Under the pieces are notes generated by a model, which was not told the origin of the DNA, ran no database searches, and was given only the letters and a program-made list of their open reading frames with translations. A DNA stretch of 64,000 bases from a bacterium (GTDB lineage Bacteria; Bdellovibrionota_C; UBA2361; RFPC01). The position numbers and the translations under genes were made by a program. The stretch lies in assembly GCA_030428205.1 (NCBI GenBank), contig JAUIBK010000010.1, positions 33,530 to 97,529 of the forward strand, read 5' to 3'. Below are positions 7,837-17,164 of this stretch, piece by piece (the first letter of the stretch is position 1; each line of letters starts with the position of its first letter).

Positions 7837-10086
7837 CTATAGCATCTCATAAGGATCAAGATCATATGTAACCCTCACCTTCCTCGTTTTCAACTTCAGC
7901 GATCGTAGTTCGCGTAAAAGGTGGTTGAGTTGCTGAATACTTCCTGCCTTAAAGAGCATATGAAATCTCCACTGTGTTTTTACCCGTTCAATTGGAGTTG
8001 GAGTTGGTCCAAGCAGCATGATGTGATAGCCGTGCTTTTCAAGGAATGATTCGGAATGTTTTCGAAAAGCTTGCAGAGTTTGAAATGCAATATTTTGATC
8101 TTGCGAGGCGCAAACAATTCGCAACATTTTTGAAAATGGTGGGTAGTAAAGTTCTTGGCGTTCGCTGAGCTCTTGTTTCGCAAAACCCAGAAAATTCTTT
8201 GTCTTGGTCATGACAATACTGCTGTGTTCAGGTACACGTGTTTGGAGTATGACTTTTCCGGGTTTGTCTCCACGCCCAGCGCGCCCCGCTACCTGAGTAA
8301 GAAGTTGAAAGGCGCGTTCGCTGGCTCGAAAATCAGGGAAGTGAAGGCCAACATCACAATCGACGACCCCAACAAAAGTCACACCGGGAAGATCGTGTCC
8401 TTTGGCGATCATCTGGGTGCCTACAAGAATATCTGTTTCACCAGCTCGAACGCGATCGAGAACATCGCGGTATTCCTGGAGGTTGTTGGCTGTGTCTCGA
8501 TCGAGGCGATCGATCTTGGCTTCGGGGAAGAGGGAGCATAATTCGTCAAAGACTTTTTCTGTCCCTGAGCCGCGAGGAGTGAGTTTTCCTGGGGGCTCAA
8601 TATTTGGATCAAGGTCAAGCGAAAGGCAGGCTGGGCAAAACTCAGGGGGAAGGAGCTGGAGGTTGCAGTAGTGACAGAGGAGTTGGTTACGGTGTTGGTG
8701 GAAAGTGAATGTAACACTGCAGTTGGGACAGGTCATGACCTCTTCGCATTTTTCACACTGTAAGTAACTGGCAAATCCCCGTTTATTGTAGAGGATAAAG
8801 GCTTGTTCTTTTTTCGTGAGAGTTTTCGTGAGTTCCTCGTGAAGTCTTGGTGAGATGTTTGGTGAGATCATCTCGCTCCGTTTAACCTTGGTGAGATCAA
8901 CGATCTCAATCTCTGTCTCGGGGCTATCCGTATGGCGTTTGTCGAGGGAGAGGTAGGTGTATTTCTTTTTAAGAGCATTCGAGAGTGTTTCGAGTGACGG
9001 TGTGGCCGAGCCAAGGATGACAACCGCATTCTCAAACTTACCTCGCATCACGGCAAGATCGCGAGCATTGTATCGAAGCCCCTCTGACTGCTTAAAGGAG
9101 TGATCGTGTTCTTCGTCTACGAGAATAAGTCCGAGGTTTTGTATCGGAGCAAATATACCAGAGCGTGCTCCAATTGCTACGTGACACCGACCTTCTAGTA
9201 GTGCTCTCCACGAATCCCAGCGGGCCCGTGTACTCAAGCCGCTGTGGAGAAGAGCTAGCTCGGAACCAAGTCGAGCTCGAAAGCGATCGACAAGCTGAGG
9301 TGTTAGGGCGATTTCAGGAACAATGAGAAGTGAGCTTTTCCCAAGTGACTGGGCATGCAAGATAGCATCAAGATACACTTCTGTTTTTCCACTGCCAGTA
9401 ACCCCGTGAAGGAGGAACGTTGAATGAGCCTGTTGATGAAGAGCAGCATGAAGAGAGGGAACCACTTTGAGTTGTTGGTCGTTGAGTTCGATGGTGCTTT
9501 TTGCCCATGAAGGAGCAGGAGAGTTTGAAAGATGGTGATTTTTAATCTCTTCAGTAGAGATTGAAATGATTCCACGTGACTCAAGAGACTTCAGTGTTCC
9601 ATGCGCTCCCTTAAAGCGTTTTGAGAGCTCTGATGAAGTAACAGGCTCTTTTCGCTCTTGGAGGAGAGAGACGATCTCCTTTTGACGTAGCCCTCGAAGA
9701 GAGCTCGTATCGCAGTTATCGACTAAGTGAATAAGCCGTTTGAGTTTTGGTGGAGCGTATTTGGGAATAGCTACATCGAGTACGTTCGAGAGGGAGTCAC
9801 CATAGTACTCTGCTATCCATTCAAAAAAGGGTAACTGTTTTGGATCAAAAGAGCGGTACTCAAGTGGAAGCTCGGCCAAGCTTTTTACGTCGTATTCATC
9901 GTTTGATTGATAGGATGAGAGAGGAAACTTTGAAATAACAAACCCTTGAGCCTGTCGCTTTCCAAGTGGAACTTCTACTTGGTAGCCGGTATCGACCATC
10001 TTCTCCCACTCTTCGGGGACAAAGTAGGTGAATGCTTGACGAAGTGGAGGAATAACAACGTTTACAAGGTATTCCATAGGATGCAC
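7837..10086 (-). CDS. priA: Primosomal protein N' (PriA replication-restart helicase)
   Basis: A 749-residue superfamily 2 DNA helicase that recognises stalled forks and reloads the replisome. The N-terminal DNA-binding domain begins near VNVVIPPLRQAFTY. The Walker A motif GVTGSGKTEVYL lies near residue 229 and the DEEH box (VDEEHDHSFKQ) about 95 residues later. Eight paired cysteines around residues 440-495 (CEKC, CPNC, CHYC, CPAC) form the two zinc sites. The RecG/PriA-type motif TQMIAKGHD and the VAGRAGR motif follow. Length and domain order are normal. It converges on mpl and is transcribed away from the pilM operon. Confidence 0.95.
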   Translation of the reverse strand: MHPMEYLVNVVIPPLRQAFTYFVPEEWEKMVDTGYQVEVPLGKRQAQGFVISKFPLSSYQSNDEYDVKSLAELPLEYRSFDPKQLPFFEWIAEYYGDSLSNVLDVAIPKYAPPKLKRLIHLVDNCDTSSLRGLRQKEIVSLLQERKEPVTSSELSKRFKGAHGTLKSLESRGIISISTEEIKNHHLSNSPAPSWAKSTIELNDQQLKVVPSLHAALHQQAHSTFLLHGVTGSGKTEVYLDAILHAQSLGKSSLLIVPEIALTPQLVDRFRARLGSELALLHSGLSTRARWDSWRALLEGRCHVAIGARSGIFAPIQNLGLILVDEEHDHSFKQSEGLRYNARDLAVMRGKFENAVVILGSATPSLETLSNALKKKYTYLSLDKRHTDSPETEIEIVDLTKVKRSEMISPNISPRLHEELTKTLTKKEQAFILYNKRGFASYLQCEKCEEVMTCPNCSVTFTFHQHRNQLLCHYCNLQLLPPEFCPACLSLDLDPNIEPPGKLTPRGSGTEKVFDELCSLFPEAKIDRLDRDTANNLQEYRDVLDRVRAGETDILVGTQMIAKGHDLPGVTFVGVVDCDVGLHFPDFRASERAFQLLTQVAGRAGRGDKPGKVILQTRVPEHSSIVMTKTKNFLGFAKQELSERQELYYPPFSKMLRIVCASQDQNIAFQTLQAFRKHSESFLEKHGYHIMLLGPTPTPIERVKTQWRFHMLFKAGSIQQLNHLLRELRSLKLKTRKVRVTYDLDPYEML

Positions 10087-10295
10087 AGTAGAACGACATT
10101 ATGCGATGAGTGGGCATGATACTCTGCCAAAAGGGAAAAAACTAGCGTCAGGTATTCTAGTGCACGAGAACATTTGAAAAAAAGGTGTTTGAGCGAACAT
10201 CTCTTGTTACCTCTTAATTTCCATTGGCATCCTAAGGGAGCACAGCAGAGCTCCGTCAAATGGTCGGGTGTGACTGCGATTATAGGGCTGCATCT

Positions 10296-11378
10296 ATGGA
10301 CATCATGAAATTACTCGGAAGAAGCGAGTCGCTTGTAGCAGTTGATTTTGGTTCAACAGCTATTAAGCTTGTTGAACTCAACATGCGCTCTTCACGACCA
10401 ACGTTGACCAATTTTGGGCTTCTTCCACTTGATGAAGATATTTATTCCGGCAATGTGATTACGCATGGGGACTATGCCTCGGAGCAACTTCTTGCTTTGC
10501 TTGAAGCAAATTCCGTTGATGATAAGCGGATTGTTACTGCTATGCCTGGACCAAGTGTCTTCACGAAGAAGATCAAGATGGATAAAATGGATCTCGAAGA
10601 GCTTCGCACGAATATTCAGTTCGAAGCTGGAAGTTTTATTCCTCATAACATAGATGCCGTTCAGCTTGATTTTCATGTACTTGGGGAGGCTCCAGGGAAC
10701 CAGCTGGACATTCTTGTTGTTGCTGTGAAAAATGAAATTATTGATGGCGTACTTGATTGTATTGCTTTGGCCGGTCTAGAGACAGCGATTGTAGATGTTG
10801 ACTACTTTGCGTTGCAAAACATCTTTGAGTTTAACTACCCAGAGCATTTGTCTGAAACGGTTGCGCTCATTGATATTGGCTCTCGGTTCTCAAGTATTTG
10901 TATCTGTCGTGACGGAGGTACTCTGTTTACAGGCGATATGAGTATTGGCGGAAATACCATAACAGAGGAGCTTGAAACACAGCTTGGTCTCGGATTTGAT
11001 GAGGCCGAAGAGCTCAAAAAGCAAGCAAGTGCTGGTGAACAGGTAGAAGAACGTGCGCAGCAAGTTATTCATGAAAATGTCGAGCATGTTGCCTCAGAAT
11101 TTAATCGACAGTTAAGCTTTTTCTGGAGTGCCTCAGGCGCAGAGGAGGGGATCGATCGAATCTTTCTTACCGGAGGAGGTTCTCTTATGAAGGGGCTCCG
11201 TGAACAAATTGCTGAACAAACAGGAATAGAAACCCTCTTTCTTGATCCTCTCAAAGAGATTGACTGTGAAGAGGGGTTTGATGAGAAGTATCTCAAGGAG
11301 CTCTCTCCAGTAATGTCTATTGGACTCGGCTTAAGTCTGAGAGAGCCCGGAGATCGTATCTTACCGGAGGGGGTGTAG
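10296..11378 (+). CDS. pilM: Type IV pilus assembly protein PilM
   Basis: About 360 residues with the FtsA/actin-like fold of PilM, the cytoplasmic ATP-binding platform of the type IV pilus alignment complex; it binds the N-terminal tail of PilN. Family marks are AVDFGSTAIKLVEL near the N-terminus, LIDIGSRFSSI in the middle and the FLTGGGSLMKGL box near residue 290. ATG codons occur at 10260, 10296 and 10305. I prefer 10296 because PilM proteins start only 10 to 15 residues before the first phosphate-binding loop and the 10260 extension looks non-coding; no start has a strong ribosome-binding site. It heads pilM-N-O-Q. Confidence 0.92.
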   Translation: MDIMKLLGRSESLVAVDFGSTAIKLVELNMRSSRPTLTNFGLLPLDEDIYSGNVITHGDYASEQLLALLEANSVDDKRIVTAMPGPSVFTKKIKMDKMDLEELRTNIQFEAGSFIPHNIDAVQLDFHVLGEAPGNQLDILVVAVKNEIIDGVLDCIALAGLETAIVDVDYFALQNIFEFNYPEHLSETVALIDIGSRFSSICICRDGGTLFTGDMSIGGNTITEELETQLGLGFDEAEELKKQASAGEQVEERAQQVIHENVEHVASEFNRQLSFFWSASGAEEGIDRIFLTGGGSLMKGLREQIAEQTGIETLFLDPLKEIDCEEGFDEKYLKELSPVMSIGLGLSLREPGDRILPEGV

Positions 11379-11381
11379 ATC

Positions 11382-11975
11382 ATGATAAAGATAAATCTCC
11401 TTGGTGATGATGGTGGCCGCGATAATACGGCCGTCATGTGGATCGGCGGGTTCGCCCTCTCCTTGCTTGTTCTCGTTGTTGGATTCTTCCTTATGCATCA
11501 GGGGGTCTCACAAAGCGTGGCTGATGCGACTCTAGAAGTTGACGGACTCAAGAAGCAGCTCGAACAAATTCAGCGTACGACAAAAGAGGTGCGCGATCTT
11601 GAAAAGAAACGAAAAGAGCTTAACGAGAAGCTCGCGATCATTGCAAAGTTAAAAAAGAATAAGTTAGGACCTGTTCGCGTTCTTGACGATCTCAATATGG
11701 CGATTCCTGAGCGTTCATGGCTCACAGGTGTTAAAGAGTCTAATAATTTATTGCGAATTGATGGATTCGCTCTGGATAACCAGACAATTGCAACTTTTAT
11801 GAAAGATCTCGAGAAGTCTGATTACTATCTCTCTGTAGATCTCGATGAGTCGAAGACAAAGTCGAAATCTGGAATCAATATCAAGTCATTTGTCCTTCAG
11901 TCGAAGATCTCTTACTCCGGAAAAGTTGTGGTTGTTGAGGAAGACTCGAAGAAGAAAAAGAAGAAGAGATCGTAA
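11382..11975 (+). CDS. pilN: Type IV pilus inner-membrane protein PilN
   Basis: A 197-residue bitopic protein: a short cytoplasmic N-terminus beginning IKINLLGDD, a PilN signature close to the INLLP motif that docks into PilM; one membrane helix (about 18-38); a coiled coil (about 45-90); and a ferredoxin-like periplasmic domain. The C-terminus is an unusual run of lysines. It starts 3 nt after pilM and ends 15 nt before pilO. Confidence 0.88.
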   Translation: MIKINLLGDDGGRDNTAVMWIGGFALSLLVLVVGFFLMHQGVSQSVADATLEVDGLKKQLEQIQRTTKEVRDLEKKRKELNEKLAIIAKLKKNKLGPVRVLDDLNMAIPERSWLTGVKESNNLLRIDGFALDNQTIATFMKDLEKSDYYLSVDLDESKTKSKSGINIKSFVLQSKISYSGKVVVVEEDSKKKKKKRS

Positions 11976-11990
11976 GAAGGAGAAAATACT

Positions 11991-12605
11991 ATGCACCCGT
12001 TTGTTGAGCAAATACTTGAACGACCTACTTCGCATAAAGTTGGAGGATGGATTGGTATCATCCTTTTTCTTACCTTTGTTTTTTGGCAGTATTTTTATTC
12101 TGGCCTGAGTGAAGAGCTTACGAAGCTCAACGAAGAGATTGAGAGCCTTGAAGGAAAAATTCTTACGGAAAGACGTATTGCACGTAATCTTGATAAAGTG
12201 CGCGAAGAAGTAAAAGAGCTTGATGTGAAGCTGAAGTTCGCTATGCAAGAGCTTCCAGATAAGAAAGAGATACCAGATCTCCTCTCTACAATTTCAGACC
12301 TTGCAACCGATGCTGGTCTGGAAATCACACTTTTTAAACCGAGACCTGAGCAGCATCGTGATTTCTATGCTGAGGTTCCTGTCTCTATTTCGGTTGATGG
12401 TAGCTATCACCAGGTGGCAACTTTCTTTGATGAAGTAGGACAATTGCCGCGTATCGTAAACATCAATCAGATCGCCCTACGCAATCCAAAGGTTGAAGAT
12501 ACTGGAGTTATGGTAAAGGCAGATTGCTCTGCCACGACGTTTCGATATTTAGAAGAAAGTGAGAGAGTGCAGAAGAAGAAAAAGAAGAAAGGAAGAAGAA
12601 GATAG
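11991..12605 (+). CDS. pilO: Type IV pilus inner-membrane protein PilO
   Basis: A 204-residue bitopic protein with a membrane helix at about 20-42, a periplasmic coiled coil (about 43-85) and a ferredoxin-like domain with the PilO segments LLSTISDLATDAGLEI and FYAEVPVSISVDGSYH. PilN and PilO form the inner-membrane alignment complex. As in PilN, the C-terminus is lysine/arginine rich. A good ribosome-binding site (AAGGAG) precedes the start. The next gene in most genomes, pilP, is absent; 277 non-coding bases follow. Confidence 0.88.
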   Translation: MHPFVEQILERPTSHKVGGWIGIILFLTFVFWQYFYSGLSEELTKLNEEIESLEGKILTERRIARNLDKVREEVKELDVKLKFAMQELPDKKEIPDLLSTISDLATDAGLEITLFKPRPEQHRDFYAEVPVSISVDGSYHQVATFFDEVGQLPRIVNINQIALRNPKVEDTGVMVKADCSATTFRYLEESERVQKKKKKKGRRR

Positions 12606-12702
12606 TCCTATTATAAAACGGTGTTAGCAAAGAATCCCCCCCTATTTAGCTAGCATCTCACCTCCTACCAAGGGTCAATACGACCTAAGTGGAAAAAGAT
12701 CA

Positions 12703-12731
12703 TTGACGATTTGTGTGTGGTTTTCTATTTC
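12703..12731 (+). promoter_or_regulatory. Candidate promoter upstream of pilQ
   Basis: TTGACG (12703-12708) and TATTTC (12726-12731) are separated by 17 nt. The -35 box is good but the -10 box is weak. A separate promoter here would let pilQ and the two lipoprotein genes be expressed apart from pilMNO. Confidence 0.3.
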
Positions 12732-12794
12732 AAGAGGTAATCTGTGGGCTTTTGTGCTCGCATATCTGTTTGGTGTTTGGCTAAAGAAAAAACC

Positions 12795-12832
12795 AAAAAC
12801 TCCTTAGCACTTGTAAAGTAAGGAGGGTTTTT
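12795..12832 (+). terminator. Terminator or attenuator-like hairpin before pilQ
   Basis: CTCCTTA (12800-12806) pairs with TAAGGAG (12819-12825); flanking A- and T-runs extend the stem and the T-run follows it. It lies about 50 nt before the pilQ start, so it may reduce read-through from pilMNO or act as a leader element for pilQ. Confidence 0.45.
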
Positions 12833-12882
12833 CAGGAGCTGTTTTTGAAGTTTAGTTACGTTCGTCTAGAGGGAGATATCTC

Positions 12883-15252
12883 ATGAACATTACCGCAAAG
12901 GTCAGGCGGGGCATACGCTTTCTCTGTGTTGCATCGGTCCTTGTTGTCCTCCTTGTTGCTCTGTCAGCATGTTCTCGTACAACATCTCCAGCAATGAGCC
13001 CGGTGGGTGCAAATGATTCGCTTGCACAAGCAGATGAGTCGATGATGCAAGCTGGTGAGAATGAGTTTGCGAACGCAGAAATATTGAGCTCCATTGAGAA
13101 AGACGGAATGGGTATTGAGCTCAATAGTGCTACTGGTAGCTCGCAAATGATCATTCGTACGAATGGGAGCGCCATAGACTATACGGTTACTCGCCTCTCT
13201 TCTCCTTCTCGCCTCGTTCTCGATATTCTCAATGGCGAGCAGAAGAACAACGAAGAGTTTGCGGTTGCCGCTGATGAGTTTGTTCAGCGTGTCCGTGTTG
13301 GTGCACACCCAGATAAAAGTCGCGTAGTTATTGATCTTAACGAGAAGGAAGGCTTCACCTATGATGCCGAAGCTGTTGGTGGCTCGCTTATCGTTCGCAT
13401 GACCAGCGAAGATAGTGGCCCAATGGCGCAACCTAAGTTTGAAATGAACGATGCCGCGGAGATGAAGAAGAACGCTCCAGCTGGTCCAATTCTTGAAACC
13501 TTTCGCATTGAAGAGATGGGAGGGAGCGAAAACTCTCTCATCGCTGAAATGACCTCAGCTGGTTTCTTTACCCTCGAGCAGACAGCTCCATCTGAGTATG
13601 TTCTCCGGCTTGAAGGCGCAAGCTTTAATAAAAATGAGCTTGGTACCCTGCTTGCACCACCGAAAAGCGGTGCTATTCGTTCTGTTCGTGTAACGAGCGA
13701 AGGGAGCGATACTCTTTTACGGATCTTTGCTGACCCAGCGAAGAAGTTGGCTGCGAGAACTCGTGGAAGTAACATCATTGTTGAAGAACAACCATTCGCG
13801 AAAGGCTCGGATATTCGTGCTCAGGCAGAGATAGAAGAAGTCGCTGATGATGCCGGCGACATCGAGGAAGACCTCGGAGAAGGCACGGATCTGAGTGAGC
13901 TCGAGAGCGAAGTAACAACTCTCCTCGATGAGGCTCCGAAGTACACCGGTCGTCAGATCTCCCTCGACCTTCAAGATACAGATATCGATAACGCTCTGCG
14001 TATTATTGCTGAGGTGTCAAACCTAAACATTATCGCAAGCGATGATGTGGCAGGAAAAGTTACCCTTCGCCTCATTGATGTTCCTTGGGATCAGGCGCTT
14101 GACGTTATCTTAAAGACGAACGGTCTCGACAAAGTTCTCGAAGGGAATGTGATGCGTATCGCTCCTATCGAGAAGCTCCGTCAAGAACGTGAGGCATTAA
14201 AGCAGGCGCAAGAAGCCGAAGAAGAGCTTGAGCCTCTCGTAGTGAAGTACGTCCGTGTAAGTTACGCGAAAGCTTCAGAGCTCCGCTCTCTGGTCGAAAC
14301 AGTTCTCACTGAGCGGGGAACAGTTGCCTACGACGAGCGAACCAACCAGCTTATCATTAAAGATATTCGACGTGGTGTGAAGAATGTTGCTGAGCTTGTT
14401 TCACGTCTGGACTTGAGGACTCCTCAGGTCTTGCTCGAAACTCAGATTGTAGAAGCTCAGCGTAGCTTCCTCCGGGAGTTTGGTTCGGAGATCGGGTTTA
14501 GCTATATTGCTTCGCCTGAGACAGGAAATGCTACAGGAGATAACTTCCCGAACAGCATTAATTTTGGTGGATCGGTCGACCCGAGTCTTCCAGGGATTGG
14601 CTCGTCATTCCCCGCAGCAGTTGATCTGTCAGGTGGTTCTGCGGTGAGTCTCCTCCTTGATAGTGCTGATGGAACTCGTTCTTTGGATATGCGACTCAGT
14701 GCGCTTGAGCGGGAAGGTCGTGTTCGAATTGTGAGCCGTCCTGCAGTGGCAACTACAAATAACCAGCAAGCTGTTATTAAGAGTGTAGAGAAGATACGTG
14801 TGAAAACACCAAGTGGTGGTCTTTCTGTTGCAACCGGTTCTGGAGCATCTGCTGCAGGAAGTGGTGGAGTAGCGACCGAGACAATCGAAATCGGTATCGT
14901 TCTTGAGGTAACTCCTCAGGCATCTCCTGATTACTTTGTCTTGCTCGATATTAACGCTAAGTCCAGTACGCTCGGCTCAACGGTTGTTGATGGTATTCCA
15001 TCAGAAGTTGAGCGTAGTGCTACTTCGACAGTGCTTGTATCAAGTGGTCAAACATTTGCTATGGGTGGAATTTACAAAATCACGGACCGTGATTCTGTAG
15101 ACGGAATTCCATTCTTGAAAGATGTTCCTTTCCTCGGGCATCTCTTTAGAACTCAACAGGTCGACAACGCTGATGAAGAGCTTATCTTCTTCATCACTCC
15201 TCGGATTGTTGAGGGAAGCTTTGATGATGCTGCAATGAAGCTATCATCGTAA
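12883..15252 (+). CDS. pilQ: Type IV pilus secretin PilQ (lipoprotein type)
   Basis: A 789-residue secretin forming the outer-membrane pore through which the pilus passes. The signal peptide ends in a lipobox, LSAC (about residues 28-31), so the mature protein is probably lipidated. It then has AMIN-type peptidoglycan-binding regions (about 85-190 and 205-310), a secretin/TonB short N-terminal domain (about 350-420, ISLDLQDTDIDNALRII), an N1 domain (about 450-510) and the secretin barrel region (about 545-785) with the family motif VPFLGHLF near the end. A GGAG site precedes the ATG. A lipobox lets the secretin be its own lipidated partner, which may relate to the missing pilP. Confidence 0.92.
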   Translation: MNITAKVRRGIRFLCVASVLVVLLVALSACSRTTSPAMSPVGANDSLAQADESMMQAGENEFANAEILSSIEKDGMGIELNSATGSSQMIIRTNGSAIDYTVTRLSSPSRLVLDILNGEQKNNEEFAVAADEFVQRVRVGAHPDKSRVVIDLNEKEGFTYDAEAVGGSLIVRMTSEDSGPMAQPKFEMNDAAEMKKNAPAGPILETFRIEEMGGSENSLIAEMTSAGFFTLEQTAPSEYVLRLEGASFNKNELGTLLAPPKSGAIRSVRVTSEGSDTLLRIFADPAKKLAARTRGSNIIVEEQPFAKGSDIRAQAEIEEVADDAGDIEEDLGEGTDLSELESEVTTLLDEAPKYTGRQISLDLQDTDIDNALRIIAEVSNLNIIASDDVAGKVTLRLIDVPWDQALDVILKTNGLDKVLEGNVMRIAPIEKLRQEREALKQAQEAEEELEPLVVKYVRVSYAKASELRSLVETVLTERGTVAYDERTNQLIIKDIRRGVKNVAELVSRLDLRTPQVLLETQIVEAQRSFLREFGSEIGFSYIASPETGNATGDNFPNSINFGGSVDPSLPGIGSSFPAAVDLSGGSAVSLLLDSADGTRSLDMRLSALEREGRVRIVSRPAVATTNNQQAVIKSVEKIRVKTPSGGLSVATGSGASAAGSGGVATETIEIGIVLEVTPQASPDYFVLLDINAKSSTLGSTVVDGIPSEVERSATSTVLVSSGQTFAMGGIYKITDRDSVDGIPFLKDVPFLGHLFRTQQVDNADEELIFFITPRIVEGSFDDAAMKLSS

Positions 15253-15271
15253 CATGTGAGAATAATAAAGG

Positions 15272-15919
15272 ATGAGTGAAATGTTAAAGCAATTCGGACG
15301 TCGTAGAACCTTAGTACGGTTCATCCTAGGACTTCTTCTTGTTGCGGGGATGGTCTCGTGTGGTAGCTCTAATGATCAAGGCGTCGTATTTACGCTTCTT
15401 GGAGTGTATACCGATGCCGATTGCAACACAGGCGCTACTGGATCATCTCGACCGCTAGGGACAGTTTCTGGTGATGGAGCTTTCGGTGGTGGTGTCGATC
15501 TGGCGCTCCAGATTACCAACAACCTTGCGGCACAAGCTATGAGAGTTGAAGCTATAAACATCTCTTATGAAGTGCCAGGTGCAGCTTCTCAGCCACCTTC
15601 GACAATACAAGCGTTTCCAGCCAGCCTCCTGGGGCCTGGAGCTCCCGATGGTGAAATTGAATCAAGTTTGCCTGATTCATTTAGCGGTCTAGGGAACACG
15701 TCATGTGGAGAGACATCTATTATCCCTGCAGCTGTTGAGCAGTATCTCATTCTGAATAAAACGAGTTTACCAGAGCTTCCGTTTACCTTGATTGCGACAA
15801 TCACGGCAACTGGAGTAAGTACCTCAGGAGAGCGTTATACAACGAATCCTGTTTACTACCCAGTTGTGTATACGGATCCATCTCTTATTACTCCAACTTC
15901 AGGAGAAGAGAGCGAGTAA
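15272..15919 (+). CDS. Putative lipoprotein, unknown function
   Basis: A 215-residue protein with a basic N-terminus, a hydrophobic stretch and a lipobox-like VSC (about residue 30), then Gly/Ser/Thr-rich sequence with few charges and a predicted beta character. I do not recognise a domain. It follows pilQ by 19 nt and precedes a second lipoprotein, so all three may be one operon. It is not PilP: PilP-type conserved segments are missing and it lacks the usual proline-rich linker. Confidence 0.6.
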   Translation: MSEMLKQFGRRRTLVRFILGLLLVAGMVSCGSSNDQGVVFTLLGVYTDADCNTGATGSSRPLGTVSGDGAFGGGVDLALQITNNLAAQAMRVEAINISYEVPGAASQPPSTIQAFPASLLGPGAPDGEIESSLPDSFSGLGNTSCGETSIIPAAVEQYLILNKTSLPELPFTLIATITATGVSTSGERYTTNPVYYPVVYTDPSLITPTSGEESE

Positions 15920-16019
15920 GTAGTCAGTGTCGTAAGTGAAGTTACGCTTTTCTTATGACGAAGAAGTATTTGAGGGTTTTTGTCCAAAGGCATAAATGAA
16001 TAGAAGAAGGAAAGGCAAC

Positions 16020-17087
16020 ATGCGAGGCAAAATGATAGTTCGAATTGTGGGAGTTGCATCGTTACTTGGAAGCCTTGTGCTTGCTGGCTGCGGTGGTGGC
16101 GGAGGTACAGATGGTGGCGGTTCTCCGGATTTTGCCGGCGAAACGTTCGTAGGTGGAGATTCTAATGGGACGCTTACGATCTCTGTTGCGTCTACAAGTA
16201 TTCCGGTTGCAAGTACCTCAACTTTTAATGTTACGGTAAAAGACGCAAGTGGTGCCCCGGTCCCTCAGATACAGGTTGCCTGTGATAGTGAGAATGGAAT
16301 TGCGATCATTGAGCCTAGTACTGGTTTTGAGTTAACTGATAGTTTTGGTGGTATGTCAGGCGTTGTCGGTTGCTCGCTTCCGGGAAGCTTCCAAATGGCT
16401 TGTCGACTCCCAATTGGAGCCAATAAGCAACAGTATGTTTCGATTCTCTGTACAGGTGGCGCTGTTCCTGCCGGGTTTGATGGCTTTCCTGGTGCTGCTG
16501 GTGGTGGCCTGGGTGGTGGTGTGCAAACTCCCGATGATGGTGGCGAGCCTGGTGGTACTGGAACAGATGGGGTTCGAATTGCGTCGATTGAGCTTGTTCA
16601 AGGTGTAGGTGAACCTGGTGGTACAGGGATTGATACATTGCAACGCAACTGTGAGATTGATCCGAACGAAGATGCTGATTGTGAAGAATTTGCTGATGAC
16701 GGCATTAATTTTGTAATCACAAACGACACCAACCAAACATTCCGATTTACAGACTATACCTATACTGTTCCTGAGGCGACTGGTACGGGTGGAGCGTCTT
16801 TTACTTCTAAGAGCATTAGTTTAGTGAATTCACCTCTTGAGGTTCAGCCACAAGGGGACGACGCAACAGCTCATGCTGTGTTTGCTGAGATTATTAGTGG
16901 TTCCGGAGTGTGTGGAGGCGAAAAGCGATTTGCTGATGCAAGTTTTAGCATTGGGGCTTCAAATGGTGGAGACCTTGGCTTTCGTGCTGTCACCTTCCGG
17001 CTTAATGGAACGAATGAGTCGGGTGATTCTGTAACACTTACTGCGTCGGCAACGTTTAGTTTTGATGCGTTTGATAACTGTGGTTAA
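16020..17087 (+). CDS. Putative glycine-rich lipoprotein, unknown function
   Basis: About 355 residues. A clear lipobox (LVLAGC) is followed by a glycine-rich linker, an Ig-like beta domain (about 45-130, with LTISVASTSIPV as in bacterial Ig-like folds), a Gly/Pro-rich hinge and a second beta-rich domain with paired cysteines. ATG 15996 is also possible; 16020 is chosen because GAAGGAAAGG lies just upstream. It is probably an outer-membrane lipoprotein linked to pilus or surface function by its place after pilQ, which is inference. It ends just before a strong terminator. Confidence 0.6.
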   Translation: MRGKMIVRIVGVASLLGSLVLAGCGGGGGTDGGGSPDFAGETFVGGDSNGTLTISVASTSIPVASTSTFNVTVKDASGAPVPQIQVACDSENGIAIIEPSTGFELTDSFGGMSGVVGCSLPGSFQMACRLPIGANKQQYVSILCTGGAVPAGFDGFPGAAGGGLGGGVQTPDDGGEPGGTGTDGVRIASIELVQGVGEPGGTGIDTLQRNCEIDPNEDADCEEFADDGINFVITNDTNQTFRFTDYTYTVPEATGTGGASFTSKSISLVNSPLEVQPQGDDATAHAVFAEIISGSGVCGGEKRFADASFSIGASNGGDLGFRAVTFRLNGTNESGDSVTLTASATFSFDAFDNCG

Positions 17088-17121
17088 GATTGTTGAGTCT
17101 TAATACGTATTCATAAGAAAA

Positions 17122-17148
17122 ACGGCTCGCATTAGCGGGCCGTTTTTT
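17122..17148 (+). terminator. Rho-independent terminator of the pil operon
   Basis: Stem ACGGCTCGC (17122-17130) pairs with GCGGGCCGT (17134-17142) around a 4-nt loop with one G-U pair, followed directly by a run of T. A textbook intrinsic terminator 35 nt after the second lipoprotein gene. Confidence 0.9.
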
Positions 17149-17164
17149 ATGGAGCCTACCTACT

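Noticed and set aside
15272..15919. First lipoprotein after pilQ as PilP
   Set aside because: It lies after rather than before pilQ and lacks PilP-like conserved segments and linker.
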